Assembly (NCBI GenBank): GCA_013289795.1
Contig: JABCZH010000003.1
Coordinates: 62,001 to 126,000 of the forward strand
Direction: 5' to 3'
Source: Acidobacteriota bacterium
Lineage (GTDB): Bacteria > Acidobacteriota > Terriglobia > Terriglobales > Acidobacteriaceae
Length of the DNA stretch: 64,000 bases
Made by a program: the position numbers and the translations under genes
Notes under the pieces: model-generated
Seen by the model: the letters and a program-made list of their open reading frames with translations, nothing else
Database searches by the model: none
Told to the model about the DNA's origin: nothing
Part shown: positions 22,737 to 32,163 of the stretch, one piece after another
Numbering within the stretch: the stretch's first letter is position 1
Layout: each line of letters starts with the position of its first letter

Positions 22737-25391
22737 TCACTCCTCGCGCAGCAACATCATAGGATCAACCGATAGCGCACGTTGCGCCGGAATCCACGCA
22801 GCCAGCAAACCCAGCAATGACATCGCTAGTACGACGCCGCCCAACACCAGCGGGTCGCGCGGAGTTGCCTGATAGACAATGAAAGCCAGCACCCGGCTCG
22901 CCAGAATTCCGAGGAGCAATCCTGCAGCGGAACCAATAGCCAGCAACTTGAATGCTCGTCCCAACGCCGTCTGTAACACTTCCTTTGGACGCGCGCCGAG
23001 AGCCATACGAATTCCCAATTCCTTCAACCGCTTGCTGACCGAGTACGCGGCCATCCCAAAGATGCCGGTTATCGAAAGCATCGCACCCATCACTCCCAGC
23101 ACACCCAGCGACAGGGTGGCCATACGCGAAGGAAACAGAGCGCTCTCCAGTTCCTGGTTCCACGTGCGGATGGTAAAGGGCAGCCCTGCATCCAGGTTGT
23201 GCACAGTGGTCTTGATCGCTGCCGTCAGTTGTTGCGGATCGCGATTCGAGCGCACCACCAGGCCCATATCTATCGCGGGGGATTGCGGGATGGGGAGAAA
23301 TACCGCAGGCTGTGGAGCTTCGGCGAGGCCTGAGTACTTGCCGTCTTCTACAATGCCCACCACCTGGGTGCGAGTTCCATCGCGCATTTTGAAGTAGCTG
23401 CCGATTGCGTTCGTGGCCGAGCCAAAGAGTTTGCGCGCAAACTCCTGATTGACGATGGCTACACGCGGCGAGTTCTTGTCGTCATGCCAGGTGAAAGTCC
23501 TGCCCGCCAACAAGGTGGTGCGGGCGGCATCAAAGTATGCGGGAGATATCTTGTACGTCATGGCGTCCGCGGCGGCGTTCGACGCCCCCAGATCTGAGGT
23601 TTTGTCGCTGAAGACATACGAGTCGTTCGCGCCGTAATACAGCGGTAGCCGATCGACCGAGCCGACCGACTGTACGCCGGGAATTGCCCGCAAGGAATCA
23701 ATCAGGCGCTTCTGCATGGTGAGTGCATCGTCGCCACTGTAGCCGGCCATGCTCAGGGCGGTTTCCACCAACATTGCATTCTGCGGTTCAAAACCGAAAT
23801 TGCTGTGGAGCGAGCGCATAAGTCCACGCACAGCGACCAGCGAAGAAGTCACCAGCACCGCGCAGATTGCAATCTGTATCACCAGCAACAGGTCTCGGGC
23901 AGTCATCCGCCGCCCCACCGTGCCGGTTGATCCCGATTTGATGACTTGATAGGGATCGGTGTGAAGTACCTGCCTCACCGGAACCGCGCCAAAGAGGAAC
24001 CCGCTGGCCAAGCTCAACAGCAAAGCTACTACGTAAACATTTGCGTCCGGGTGTATGGGGATCTGGATGGGTGCTGTCGGAAGTGGCCTCCACACGCTCA
24101 GCCCACGCAACAACATTATGCTGCCCCATAGACCGACAAGGCCCCCGATCAGGGAGATCAGCACGGTTTCGGTGAAGAGTTGCCGCAAAATGCGCGTGGG
24201 GCGCGATCCCAACGCCAGTCGCAGGGCGATCTCCCGGGAACGGTCGGAGGCGCGTGCGGCAAACAGACTGCCCAGGTTGGCACAGGCGGCCAGCAGAATG
24301 AGTCCCGCCAGCAGCATCAGTCCTGTAAGGAACTCCCGCATTGGACCACCCAGCCAATCGCCGGTAAGACCTGGGCGCATCAACGTAAAGGTCATTTGGC
24401 CGTCGTCTTTGGGGTAGTTCCTTTCCAGATAGGTGCCAACAGAATTCAGGTCGGAAGCAGCCTGCGCCGGAGTAACTCCTGCCTTCAGATGTCCCAGCAC
24501 CATCAAGAGGCCACGATGCCCGCGCTGGTTCAGCACATTCGTCCCCTCAATCTGTTCCTGGTTGACGATCGGCACCCAGAAATCGGGGAAGACAAACGAA
24601 ATCGTTCCCCGAAACTCAGGCGGCGCTACACCGAGGATGGTAAAAGGACGCTTGTTCAGCTGAACCACCCGGCCCACCACGCCGCGATCATCCTGAAAAT
24701 GGGCGTGCCAAAATGCGTGGGTGAGCACGATATAGGGAGCGCTGTTCGGGCCACGCTCGTCGGCGCCGTGAAAGTAACGCCCGAGATACGGCTGAACGCC
24801 TAATGCGTCGAAGTAGTTCCCGGTCACTTCCATGGTCCATGCGCCGGACGGATTGTTGCCGGTGTCGAGGCCGACTGGAGCAACGTTGTAAGCTGCCAGA
24901 TCCTCGAAGCTGCGGTTGCGATCGCGGAGATCGAGATAATCGGCATAGGATTCCGTGACGTCCTTATCTTTACCGCGCTCGATTCCGTAGAGGCTTTGGG
25001 CCTGAGGTACATCGAGCGGGCGCAGGATCAACGAATTCAATACGGCGAAAACTACGGCGTTTGCTCCGATGGCCAGGGCCAGGGTCGCAACCGCGACCAC
25101 AGTAAAGCCGGGTGATTTGCGCAAAATGCGGAAAGCAAAGCGTAAATCTTGGAAGACCGATTCGAGGAAGGTTCCACCAGCGGCTTCGTGGCACTCCTCC
25201 TTGACGCGCTGATAGCCACCGAACTCGATGCGCGCCTGGCGCTCGGCTGCCGCACGGGCAAGACCGGAACGCTCCAGATCATCGGCGCGGTGCTGGACAT
25301 GGGAGCGAAGCTCATCCTCCATGTCAGCGCTCATCTGCGACCGCTGGAAAAGGGTGGCGATGCGGAAGCGAAGCGAGTCGAGGAGTTTCAT
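22737..25391 (-). CDS. ADOP-type ABC transporter permease (MacB/FtsX)
   Basis: An 884-residue permease. Residues 1-80 are the helical extension specific to acidobacterial permeases (MEDELRSHVQHRADDLERSG...ARIEFGGYQRVKEECHEA). A first helix and MacB periplasmic core follow, a middle FtsX block (LTGLMLLAGLILLAACANLGSLFAARASDRSREIALR split over about residues 365-395), a second periplasmic core, and the C-terminal FtsX block ending RALSVDPMMLLREE. Full length for the family. It overlaps the PadR gene by four bases (ATGA), so both form an operon. No ATPase gene is beside it, as usual for these orphan permeases. Confidence 0.94.
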   Translation of the reverse strand: MKLLDSLRFRIATLFQRSQMSADMEDELRSHVQHRADDLERSGLARAAAERQARIEFGGYQRVKEECHEAAGGTFLESVFQDLRFAFRILRKSPGFTVVAVATLALAIGANAVVFAVLNSLILRPLDVPQAQSLYGIERGKDKDVTESYADYLDLRDRNRSFEDLAAYNVAPVGLDTGNNPSGAWTMEVTGNYFDALGVQPYLGRYFHGADERGPNSAPYIVLTHAFWHAHFQDDRGVVGRVVQLNKRPFTILGVAPPEFRGTISFVFPDFWVPIVNQEQIEGTNVLNQRGHRGLLMVLGHLKAGVTPAQAASDLNSVGTYLERNYPKDDGQMTFTLMRPGLTGDWLGGPMREFLTGLMLLAGLILLAACANLGSLFAARASDRSREIALRLALGSRPTRILRQLFTETVLISLIGGLVGLWGSIMLLRGLSVWRPLPTAPIQIPIHPDANVYVVALLLSLASGFLFGAVPVRQVLHTDPYQVIKSGSTGTVGRRMTARDLLLVIQIAICAVLVTSSLVAVRGLMRSLHSNFGFEPQNAMLVETALSMAGYSGDDALTMQKRLIDSLRAIPGVQSVGSVDRLPLYYGANDSYVFSDKTSDLGASNAAADAMTYKISPAYFDAARTTLLAGRTFTWHDDKNSPRVAIVNQEFARKLFGSATNAIGSYFKMRDGTRTQVVGIVEDGKYSGLAEAPQPAVFLPIPQSPAIDMGLVVRSNRDPQQLTAAIKTTVHNLDAGLPFTIRTWNQELESALFPSRMATLSLGVLGVMGAMLSITGIFGMAAYSVSKRLKELGIRMALGARPKEVLQTALGRAFKLLAIGSAAGLLLGILASRVLAFIVYQATPRDPLVLGGVVLAMSLLGLLAAWIPAQRALSVDPMMLLREE

Positions 25392-25729
25392 ACTTCCTCC
25401 GGCTGCACGGCAAGGGCAGAACCGATGGCAGTCGCGAGCCGATTCCAGCTGGCGGTCTCTTCGCGCAGACGCTTGCGGCCGGCGGCGGTGAGTTCGTAAA
25501 ACTTGGCCCGGCGATTGTTGTCCGAGGTGCCCCAGCTCGCCTTGAGCAACCCCTGACGTACGAGGCGAAACAGCCCGGGATAGAGCGCACCCTGTTCGAT
25601 CAGCAGGGCATTGCCTGAGATCTGTCCGATACGCAGAAGGATGCCGTATCCATGCAAAGGGCCGAGCGAGACCGTCCTCAGGATGAGGAGATCGAGAGTG
25701 CCAGGAAGCAACTGAGCTTGGTCGGTCAC
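25388..25729 (-). CDS. PadR family transcriptional regulator
   Basis: 113 residues: LLPGTLDLLILRTVSLGPLHGYGI, then ISGNALLIEQGALYPGLFRLVRQGLL and RRAKFYELTAAGRKRL, the winged-helix signature of short PadR proteins. It is encoded directly upstream of, and overlaps, the ADOP permease, the constant pairing in Acidobacteriota. It probably represses this operon. Confidence 0.95.
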   Translation of the reverse strand: MTDQAQLLPGTLDLLILRTVSLGPLHGYGILLRIGQISGNALLIEQGALYPGLFRLVRQGLLKASWGTSDNNRRAKFYELTAAGRKRLREETASWNRLATAIGSALAVQPEEV

Positions 25730-25879
25730 TAGCCCTCCTAAGGTGATTAGGAGTGTAGCGCGAGCTCCCCTAAGCTGTCAAGGAGAAACAAAACCGGCGA
25801 TCAACCGGCCCGAGCATGATTAAAGTGCGAGATTAAGAACACTTGAAGCGTGGTAGAAGCGACGGGAGTCGGATCACAC

Positions 25880-26827
25880 TCACCCTGCTTTTTTGGCGGG
25901 CTCGACAGGAGTCCAAACAGGGCCTTGGTTTGTGGCGCCAGTAACTTCTTCTTCCATTCGGCGTAACACCGCGGAGAAGTCCTCGTCGTCACCGCCAGCC
26001 AATTCCTGTGAGTTCACGTTAAATGCCGCTTCCGTCGCCGGCATGGGAATATGCTCTTTTGCCGCGGCCCTCAGGATCAACTCAAAATCCTTGTTCATCA
26101 GGCGCAGCGGAAACTGCGGGCTGTAGTCGTTGATCGCTACCCTCGCCAGCTTTCCTATATGGGCCGGAGCAACCACAGCCGTTCTTGATAACACTTCGAG
26201 CAAGCACCCGCGATCGAGGCCGATTTTCTCCCCAAGCGCCACACCCTCAGCGATCGCTTGCATTCCAACACCGAGCAGCGTGTTGACGACCAACTTCATC
26301 GCAGTTCCGGACCCGGGACCTCCTAGGAGAAAATATTGTCTTGCGATTGCCTGGAATATTGGCTCAGCGGCGGCGAACAAGTCCGGGTTTCCGCCAGCCA
26401 GCAGTGTCAGAGTCCCTTGCTCGACGGCAGGAGTGCTGCCCGAGATGGCGACATCCAGCACATCGATGCCAACTCTGGCACCAAGCCTATGCAGTTCGCG
26501 TGAGGTTTCTGGCGGAATCGTGCTCATCTCAAGCACTACGGTCCCTGGTCGTGCGCCGGCAAAGACTCCATCCACCCCCGTATACACGCTCCGAACTGCT
26601 TCATCATTCGTCAAGCACGACAGAACCACGTCAGCTGTCCGTGCCAGTTCAACAATGTTCTTCGCAACTGCGCCACCGCGTGCGGCGATATTTTTCGCCT
26701 TGGCTGGATCCAGATCGTACACTTCGAGTTGGTATCCGTGATCAAGGAGACGTTCTGCGATGCGGCTTCCCATATTCCCCAGGCCAATGAAGCCCAGTTT
26801 CACTTGATTTGCAGTAAGACGTTTCAT
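25880..26827 (-). CDS. NAD(P)-dependent beta-hydroxyacid dehydrogenase family protein
   Basis: 315 residues: KLGFIGLGNMGSRIAERLL (Rossmann GxGxMG), LSCLTNDEAVRSVY, the substrate-site motif DVAISGSTPAVEQGTL, and GSGTAMKLVVNTLLG with the catalytic Lys, then DFELILRAA. These are the 3-hydroxyisobutyrate dehydrogenase/glyoxylate reductase signatures. ATG 26827 follows AGGAGAGG by four bases and is preferred to the upstream 26860 start. Substrate unknown. Confidence 0.92.
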   Translation of the reverse strand: MKRLTANQVKLGFIGLGNMGSRIAERLLDHGYQLEVYDLDPAKAKNIAARGGAVAKNIVELARTADVVLSCLTNDEAVRSVYTGVDGVFAGARPGTVVLEMSTIPPETSRELHRLGARVGIDVLDVAISGSTPAVEQGTLTLLAGGNPDLFAAAEPIFQAIARQYFLLGGPGSGTAMKLVVNTLLGVGMQAIAEGVALGEKIGLDRGCLLEVLSRTAVVAPAHIGKLARVAINDYSPQFPLRLMNKDFELILRAAAKEHIPMPATEAAFNVNSQELAGGDDEDFSAVLRRMEEEVTGATNQGPVWTPVEPAKKAG

Positions 26828-27199
26828 AACCTCTCCTGTTGAATCAAAGAATGGAGCCAACGCTGGACCCTTGAGGGACTTTAGATAAGTGACAATCTCC
26901 CATCGTTTTGGCTCGTGCTGAGCAAGAGCAGGTTAGTTGCCATCCGTGACGGGATGTCTTTTCAACGAGGTGCTCGTTTGCAATGCGGACCGAGGCACTT
27001 TGAAATCCGACGCGCGTCGACATTTGGACAATGCGTCAGCGGCAGGACACCTTATTCCAAGGGATCGACTGCACAGCCAACTCATGCCTCTGAAAGGATG
27101 AGCTGCCTTACCCAGCGGTGGATTGGCAAGCGGCGTGCATTTGCGGAGGGAGCGGGAAGCTAGTTGGCACATTGTGGGTAAGTCACCTGGGAGGAGAAG
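26828..27199. other. Intergenic region, no gene recognised
   Basis: The 372 bases between two divergent genes hold no frame with family similarity and no convincing hairpin. They presumably contain the promoters of both neighbours. Confidence 0.5.
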
Positions 27200-27769
27200 A
27201 TGATGGCAAGAACTTTTTATGTTCTGGTACTGATTGGAGTCACAACCATGATGAGCTTTTCGCAGGAGACGGCAACCGATTACGTCGCGCCGTCGCAAGC
27301 CGTTCCCAGAGGCAAAGCTCCGAAAATGCAGGTTCAATTGTTGAACCCGGAAGAACCGACGAAACGATATGCGGTCATCTTCTACCAGGGAGACGAGGCT
27401 TTCTCCGGACTTCTGGAGTTCGCGGAGAAGTATCACGTTACCAGTGCGCATTTCACTGCGATTGGAGCTCTGAACGGAGCAGCGGTGGGGTGGTTCGATC
27501 TTCAGCGCAAGATGTACAAAAAGATTCCCATCGAAGGTCAGGTCGAAGTGCTGTCGATGATCGGAGACATCGCAGTTTATCAGGGAGAACCGGTAGTCCA
27601 TACGCACGTGGTCGTGGGAACTTCAGACGGAACAACGCGCGGCGGCCACGTTCTCGGTGCGTACGTATCGCCGACGCTGGAAGTCACGGTGACAGTCGAT
27701 CCGCTGACGATGCAAAAGCGGTTTGATCCGGCAACTGATCTAACGTTGATCGATCCAGCTATCAAGTAG
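27200..27769 (+). CDS. Exported PPC/DUF296 domain protein
   Basis: 189 residues. The start MMARTFYVLVLIGVTTMMSFSQ looks like a signal peptide. The PPC (PCC) domain follows: YAVIFYQGDEAFSGLLEFA, SAHFTAIGALNGAAVGWFD, VVHTHVVVGTSDGTTRGGHVLGAYVSPTLEV. The HTHVV and GGHV His residues are the conserved metal-site residues of bacterial DUF296 proteins. Most bacterial members are cytoplasmic; export here is unusual. GGAGGAG lies six bases before the ATG. Activity unknown. Confidence 0.9.
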   Translation: MMARTFYVLVLIGVTTMMSFSQETATDYVAPSQAVPRGKAPKMQVQLLNPEEPTKRYAVIFYQGDEAFSGLLEFAEKYHVTSAHFTAIGALNGAAVGWFDLQRKMYKKIPIEGQVEVLSMIGDIAVYQGEPVVHTHVVVGTSDGTTRGGHVLGAYVSPTLEVTVTVDPLTMQKRFDPATDLTLIDPAIK

Positions 27770-27868
27770 CGGCTTAAGACATTCCCTGTTTTCGGGAGGT
27801 CGGAGCCGGTTTTAGAATCAGGATTACATCTGTGCGACAGCAATTTTCGCAGACGCGAGGACTTCTAT

Positions 27869-28951
27869 ATGACGCTCAACCATAGTGACTCGAATCAATC
27901 CCACTCCGAGTGTAACGATCTTTCCCCGTTGCCAGACAGAATCCTCACGAATCAGGATTCGACTGTGAATAGGCGCGAGTTTATCGGCATGACGGCCGCA
28001 TCTCTGTTGATGGCCGGCGGCCTCGGCGCTTCCGCGAAGTCAGATAGTCAGAATGAAATTCCGTATCGAACTCTGGGCCGCACCGGGGAGAAAGTTTCAC
28101 TGATCGGGCTTGGGGGCTATCACCTGGGCAGCCAAAGCGATCCCCAAGAGAGCATTCGCATTATCCGTGCAGGAATCGATGAAGGAATCAATTTCCTCGA
28201 TAACTGTTGGGACTACAACGGCGGAGAGAGCGAGATTCGAATGGGCAAAGCGCTGCGCGACGGCTATCGCCAGAAAGCCCTTCTGATGACCAAGATCGAC
28301 GGCCGAAACAAAGCTGCCGCTACCGCCCAGCTCAATGAATCGTTACGACGGTTACAGACAGACCGCATTGATTTACTCCAATTCCATGAAGTGATTCGCG
28401 ATTCCGATCCGGACCGCATCTTTGCTGAAGGGGCAATGGAGGTCGTCCAGGAGGCTCAAAAAGCGGGTAAGGTCCGTTTTATCGGCTTCACCGGCCACAA
28501 GAGCCCAGACATTCATTTGAAAATGCTGGCCACCGCCTCAAAGCACGGATTCAAGTTCGATGCCGTGCAGATGCCCCTGAACGTAATGGACGCACACTTC
28601 AACAGTTTCGAAAAGAAGGTGCTACCGATTCTGACCAGGGACGGCATCGGAGTTCTCGGCATGAAATCCATGGGTGACCACTTCATTCTTGGAAGCAAGA
28701 CGGTCACAGCGGTCGAGTGCTTACACTACGCGATGAATCTGCCCACCAGCGTCGTCATTACCGGCTGCGATTCGCTTCCAATCCTTGAGCAGGCCCTTCA
28801 CGCCGCCCGTAGTTTTCAGCCGATGGACGGGGCCCAAGTTGCAACGCTGTTGGCAAGAACGGCAAAGGCTGCAGAAGTTGGCCAGTTCGAACTGTACAAG
28901 ACGAGCCACCATTTTGATGGTACCTTCGCCAACCCGCAGTGGCTCGGGTAG
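27869..28951 (+). CDS. Tat-exported aldo/keto reductase
   Basis: A 360-residue protein with a long N-terminal region containing NRREFIGMTAASLLMAGGLG, a twin-arginine signal. The AKR barrel follows: YRTLGRTGEKVSLIGLGG, NFLDNCWDYNGGESE (Asp, Tyr), LLMTKIDGR (Lys), DLLQFHEV (His). This is the catalytic tetrad of aldo/keto reductases. VVITGCDSLPILEQAL near the end fits the NADP site of the AKR fold. Being Tat-exported implies folding with cofactor in the cytoplasm. Substrate unknown. Confidence 0.92.
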   Translation: MTLNHSDSNQSHSECNDLSPLPDRILTNQDSTVNRREFIGMTAASLLMAGGLGASAKSDSQNEIPYRTLGRTGEKVSLIGLGGYHLGSQSDPQESIRIIRAGIDEGINFLDNCWDYNGGESEIRMGKALRDGYRQKALLMTKIDGRNKAAATAQLNESLRRLQTDRIDLLQFHEVIRDSDPDRIFAEGAMEVVQEAQKAGKVRFIGFTGHKSPDIHLKMLATASKHGFKFDAVQMPLNVMDAHFNSFEKKVLPILTRDGIGVLGMKSMGDHFILGSKTVTAVECLHYAMNLPTSVVITGCDSLPILEQALHAARSFQPMDGAQVATLLARTAKAAEVGQFELYKTSHHFDGTFANPQWLG

Positions 28952-28995
28952 AAAGAGGAGGGCGCTTAGGACAAACCCGAAAACATTCGACCCTA

Positions 28996-30054
28996 CTAAA
29001 GTTGTGAGAGGGGGTTGTGAGGTGTTCGCGTCGTCATATCCGAACTGTTCTGGAGGGCAGGCCGGGAAATCCCGAGCTTCTGCATCTTATGGATCAGCGT
29101 AGTCCTTTTCAATCCGAGTTTGGCCGCTGCGCCTTTCGGGCCGCCGATCACCCACCCGACTTTTTCAAGCGTGCTTAGGATCAGAGTGCGCTCGGAGTCC
29201 CTCAGAGTGGTAGCAGGTGTAGTGGTCGCTGTCGAAGCAACGGTGACACCCCGAGTCCCTGTCGGCGGCAAAGGATTGGGCAGCACACCATCATTCGAAA
29301 GAATCACGGCACGTTCGATCACGTTCTGCAGTTCGCGGATATTTCCCGGCCAATTGTAGGAGCAGAGCGCAGACATAGTTTCAGAGGAAATGTGTTCAAT
29401 TTCTCGACTCATCCGTCGGCCGAAAATCTCGGCGAAATGGGTTACGAGGGCGGGAATGTCCCCGCGACGCTCCCGCAACGGTGGCAGCTGTACGGGAAAT
29501 ACATTCAGACGATAGTAGAGATCGCTGCGGAATTCGCCTCGATTCACCATCTCTGTCAGGTCCCGATTGGTAGCGGCGACCAGCCGGACATCTACCTGGT
29601 GAGTCCGCGTGCTGCCTAGACGCTCAAACTCCTGTTCTTGCAGGATGCGCAGCAGTTTGGGCTGCAGTGCGGGTGGAATATCACCCACTTCATCCAGAAA
29701 AAGTGTGCCTTTGTCGGCGAGCTCGAAACGACCAATCTTTTGCGCGATGGCTCCTGTGAAGGCGCCTTTCTCGTGGCCAAACAGTTCGCTCTCCAGCAAA
29801 TCCAGCGGAATGGCGGCACAATTCAGCCGCACAAACGAGCGTCCGCAGCGCGAACTGAGGTTGTGAATCGCGTGCGCAATGAGCTCTTTGCCGGTACCAG
29901 TTTCTCCCTGGATAAGGACGGTGGAATCCGTAGGTGCGACGCGTTCGACTTGTTCGAGCACGGTTTCGAGAGCGGGGCTGTTGCCTATGATTTGCTCGAA
30001 ACGGCGGTCATAAGAAACTTGATCACGATTGCTCAATACTTGGGTAGCTGCCAC
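28996..30054 (-). CDS. Sigma-54 dependent activator without receiver domain
   Basis: 352 residues. After only about 20 residues the AAA+ domain starts ([19 protein letters not shown]), with Walker A GETGTGKE, the sigma54-contacting GAFTGA loop, Walker [12 protein letters not shown], and [18 protein letters not shown]. The C terminus has a Fis-like helix-turn-helix ([22 protein letters not shown]). It lacks any N-terminal sensory domain. The preceding gene (30094-30471) encodes a lone receiver, 39 bases upstream, suggesting a split NtrC-like regulator or control by protein-protein contact. Confidence 0.94.
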   Translation of the reverse strand: MAATQVLSNRDQVSYDRRFEQIIGNSPALETVLEQVERVAPTDSTVLIQGETGTGKELIAHAIHNLSSRCGRSFVRLNCAAIPLDLLESELFGHEKGAFTGAIAQKIGRFELADKGTLFLDEVGDIPPALQPKLLRILQEQEFERLGSTRTHQVDVRLVAATNRDLTEMVNRGEFRSDLYYRLNVFPVQLPPLRERRGDIPALVTHFAEIFGRRMSREIEHISSETMSALCSYNWPGNIRELQNVIERAVILSNDGVLPNPLPPTGTRGVTVASTATTTPATTLRDSERTLILSTLEKVGWVIGGPKGAAAKLGLKRTTLIHKMQKLGISRPALQNSSDMTTRTPHNPLSQL

Positions 30055-30093
30055 AAAACCCCCTTGGTGCCGCTCTTAAGCTTCCGATCGGGC

Positions 30094-30471
30094 TCAACTC
30101 TCCAGAGCCGCTCGAACACTCCCGAGCAGGGCTTCGTCGTCGAACGGCTTTGCCAGGAACTCCACGGCGCCGGCCCTCAATGCCTGCATCCGCATTCTGG
30201 TGTCGCCATGTGCCGTTATGAAGATGGTTGGAATCCTGCAATGTTCGGCATTCAGCCTGGCCTGCAGTTCCAGGCCGGACATTCCCGACATTCGAATGTC
30301 CGTAATCAGACATGCAGTCTGGTGCTGCTGACCGGACTCAAGGAATTCCTCCGCCGACGCGAACGCTTGCGACGACAGTCCGACCGATTTCAGCATGCCT
30401 TGCAAGGCTCCGCGCATCAAGTCATCGTCGTCGACGATCGCCACTAAGTTCGTCTTTGTTTGGATGGCCAT
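30094..30471 (-). CDS. Receiver-only response regulator
   Basis: 125 residues forming only a CheY-like receiver: AIVDDDDLMR (acid pocket), LITDIRMSG (phospho-Asp), FITAHGD (Thr) and FLAKPF (Lys). It resembles the receiver of the FixJ-like protein at 32164 ([20 protein letters not shown] blocks), so a duplication with loss of the output domain is likely. It sits between the histidine kinase and the receiver-less sigma-54 activator. Confidence 0.93.
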   Translation of the reverse strand: MAIQTKTNLVAIVDDDDLMRGALQGMLKSVGLSSQAFASAEEFLESGQQHQTACLITDIRMSGMSGLELQARLNAEHCRIPTIFITAHGDTRMRMQALRAGAVEFLAKPFDDEALLGSVRAALES

Positions 30472-30507
30472 GTGAGCAAACTAGCAGTGTCGTCGGAGTT
30501 GCGCAAT

Positions 30508-30521
30508 CATACTTTGGTATG
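30508..30521. promoter_or_regulatory. Small palindrome upstream of the receiver gene
   Basis: CATAC and GTATG flank TTTG in the 128-base gap between the kinase and receiver genes, 36 bases before the receiver ATG. It may be a LuxR-type regulator site for the FixJ-like protein, giving the last two genes their own promoter (inference). Confidence 0.35.
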
Positions 30522-30599
30522 CAGGTTGTCATGCGCCCCGACTGCTTGGAATGCCTCGGAGAGCCGCATCAGGCCTACGAGTGCCGTGAGTGCGCGGTG

Positions 30600-32147
30600 T
30601 TATTCGTTAGTTTCAGCTTTGGTGGGTAGGGTGAGATGAAAACTTGCTCCTCGCAGAGAATTGTCCGATGCCCACAAGCGGCCGCCATGTGACTCAACGA
30701 TGGTACGGCTGATCCGAAGTCCCATGCCGGTGCCGTGAACTTTGGTGGTAAAGAACGCGTTGAAGATTTGATCCGCCTGCTGCGGCGGGAGCCCTACACC
30801 GGTATCGCTGACCGAGACCATCAGTTGGCCATCTTCGGTTCGAGAACGAATGACTAGCTCGCGGGGGTCATCCGCGTCTTTCATCGCTTCGATGCTGTTC
30901 ATCACGAGATTCATCAGTACCTGTTGCAGTTGCACGCGATCTCCCGTGACCTGCGGAAGTTCTGCACCGAGTTCCGCCCAGAGCGATATGGAGTACCGCG
31001 CTGCTTCACCGCTCATGAGGGCCACCATCTCTTGAATGATCTCGTGCACATCGACCGACTCCCATTGCGGAGTAACCTTTTTGAAAAGCAGCCGAGTTCG
31101 GCTGATGATCTCGGCCGCTCGAGTTGCGTCTTTGACCACTCTTGATGCCGCCTGCCGCGCCTCCTCCACATCGGGCTGATCGCGCGTAAGCCATCGCAAG
31201 CAGGTGTTGGCGTCGGTGACGGCAGCGGCAATCGGCTGATTCACTTCGTGTGCCAGCGAGGCGGTCAGTTCGCCCATGGTAGTCGCTCGACTGATGCGCG
31301 CAAGATCCGACTGCGCCTCGCGCAGTCTCTCGCGCTCTTCCTCCGCCTGCTTGCGCTCCGTTACGTCAATCACGGTCCCGACGAATTCAACGAGATCACC
31401 GGATGGACTGAAAGCGGGATGACCTATGACATGGATGTCTCTGACCTCGCCGCCGGGATGAAGGATTCGGTAGTCCAGTTCGAACTCAGCGTTCTCGCGC
31501 CCTGCGGTCTCGACCGCTTCCTTAACCTTGGCTTGATCATCGGGATGGATGCGATTAAAGAAAGTTTCGTATCGCGGTAGGCCATCGTGCGGATCAAAAC
31601 CCACCACGCGGTAGCATTCCTCGGAGAAGTACCTGATCTCGCCCATGGCGGGTTTCGATGCCCAGCTGCCGGTGTGGCTGAGCCTCTGCGCTTCCGCCAA
31701 GTATGCCTCGCTCGTCCGGAGTTCTGCCTCCGCCCGCTTTCGCTCGATAATCTCAAGTTTCAGATTCTCACTGACGCGAGTCAGTTCCCGTGTTCGCTCT
31801 GCGACTCTCACTTCAAGCTCATCTCGAGCTCGCGTAGCGGCGGTCATTAAGAGCGCAAAGACCAAGAATACAAGGTCATAAAGGACGCGAGACGTGCTGG
31901 TCATGTCGGTATCGAAGACATAGCTGCGGACGAGCGCGGAAAGCACAGCAGCGAGAATGCCCGGCCTGGTGCCGCCGTACCAAAATGTGATCGCAATTGC
32001 AGATAGCGCAAATGCACTAAACGCCAAAGGTAAATGGAAGTGTAGAAACAGCTGCGTCAGGCCGGCAGAAACCGCGACCGAGACCAAAGCCAGGCCATAG
32101 CCCACGGCTGGCCGCCCACTCCATTTCGCCTTATCCTGATATCCCAT
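30600..32147 (-). CDS. PAS-containing membrane sensor histidine kinase
   Basis: 515 residues. The N-terminal 100 residues form four membrane helices of DUF4118 type (AFSAFALSAIAITFWYGG). A coiled coil follows (ARDELEVRVAERTRELTRV), then one PAS_3 domain (LSHTGSWASKP...GTVIDVTERKQA), HisKA with SLAHEVNQPIAA (phospho-His) and HATPase_c with NLVMNSIEAM, DTGVGLPP and GTGMGLRIS. ATG 32147 is preferred to an upstream TTG overlapping the FixJ-like gene. It probably phosphorylates the receivers at 32164 and 30094. Confidence 0.94.
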   Translation of the reverse strand: MGYQDKAKWSGRPAVGYGLALVSVAVSAGLTQLFLHFHLPLAFSAFALSAIAITFWYGGTRPGILAAVLSALVRSYVFDTDMTSTSRVLYDLVFLVFALLMTAATRARDELEVRVAERTRELTRVSENLKLEIIERKRAEAELRTSEAYLAEAQRLSHTGSWASKPAMGEIRYFSEECYRVVGFDPHDGLPRYETFFNRIHPDDQAKVKEAVETAGRENAEFELDYRILHPGGEVRDIHVIGHPAFSPSGDLVEFVGTVIDVTERKQAEEERERLREAQSDLARISRATTMGELTASLAHEVNQPIAAAVTDANTCLRWLTRDQPDVEEARQAASRVVKDATRAAEIISRTRLLFKKVTPQWESVDVHEIIQEMVALMSGEAARYSISLWAELGAELPQVTGDRVQLQQVLMNLVMNSIEAMKDADDPRELVIRSRTEDGQLMVSVSDTGVGLPPQQADQIFNAFFTTKVHGTGMGLRISRTIVESHGGRLWASDNSLRGASFHLTLPTKAETNE

Positions 32148-32163
32148 CGGTCCAGTCTCTCGA

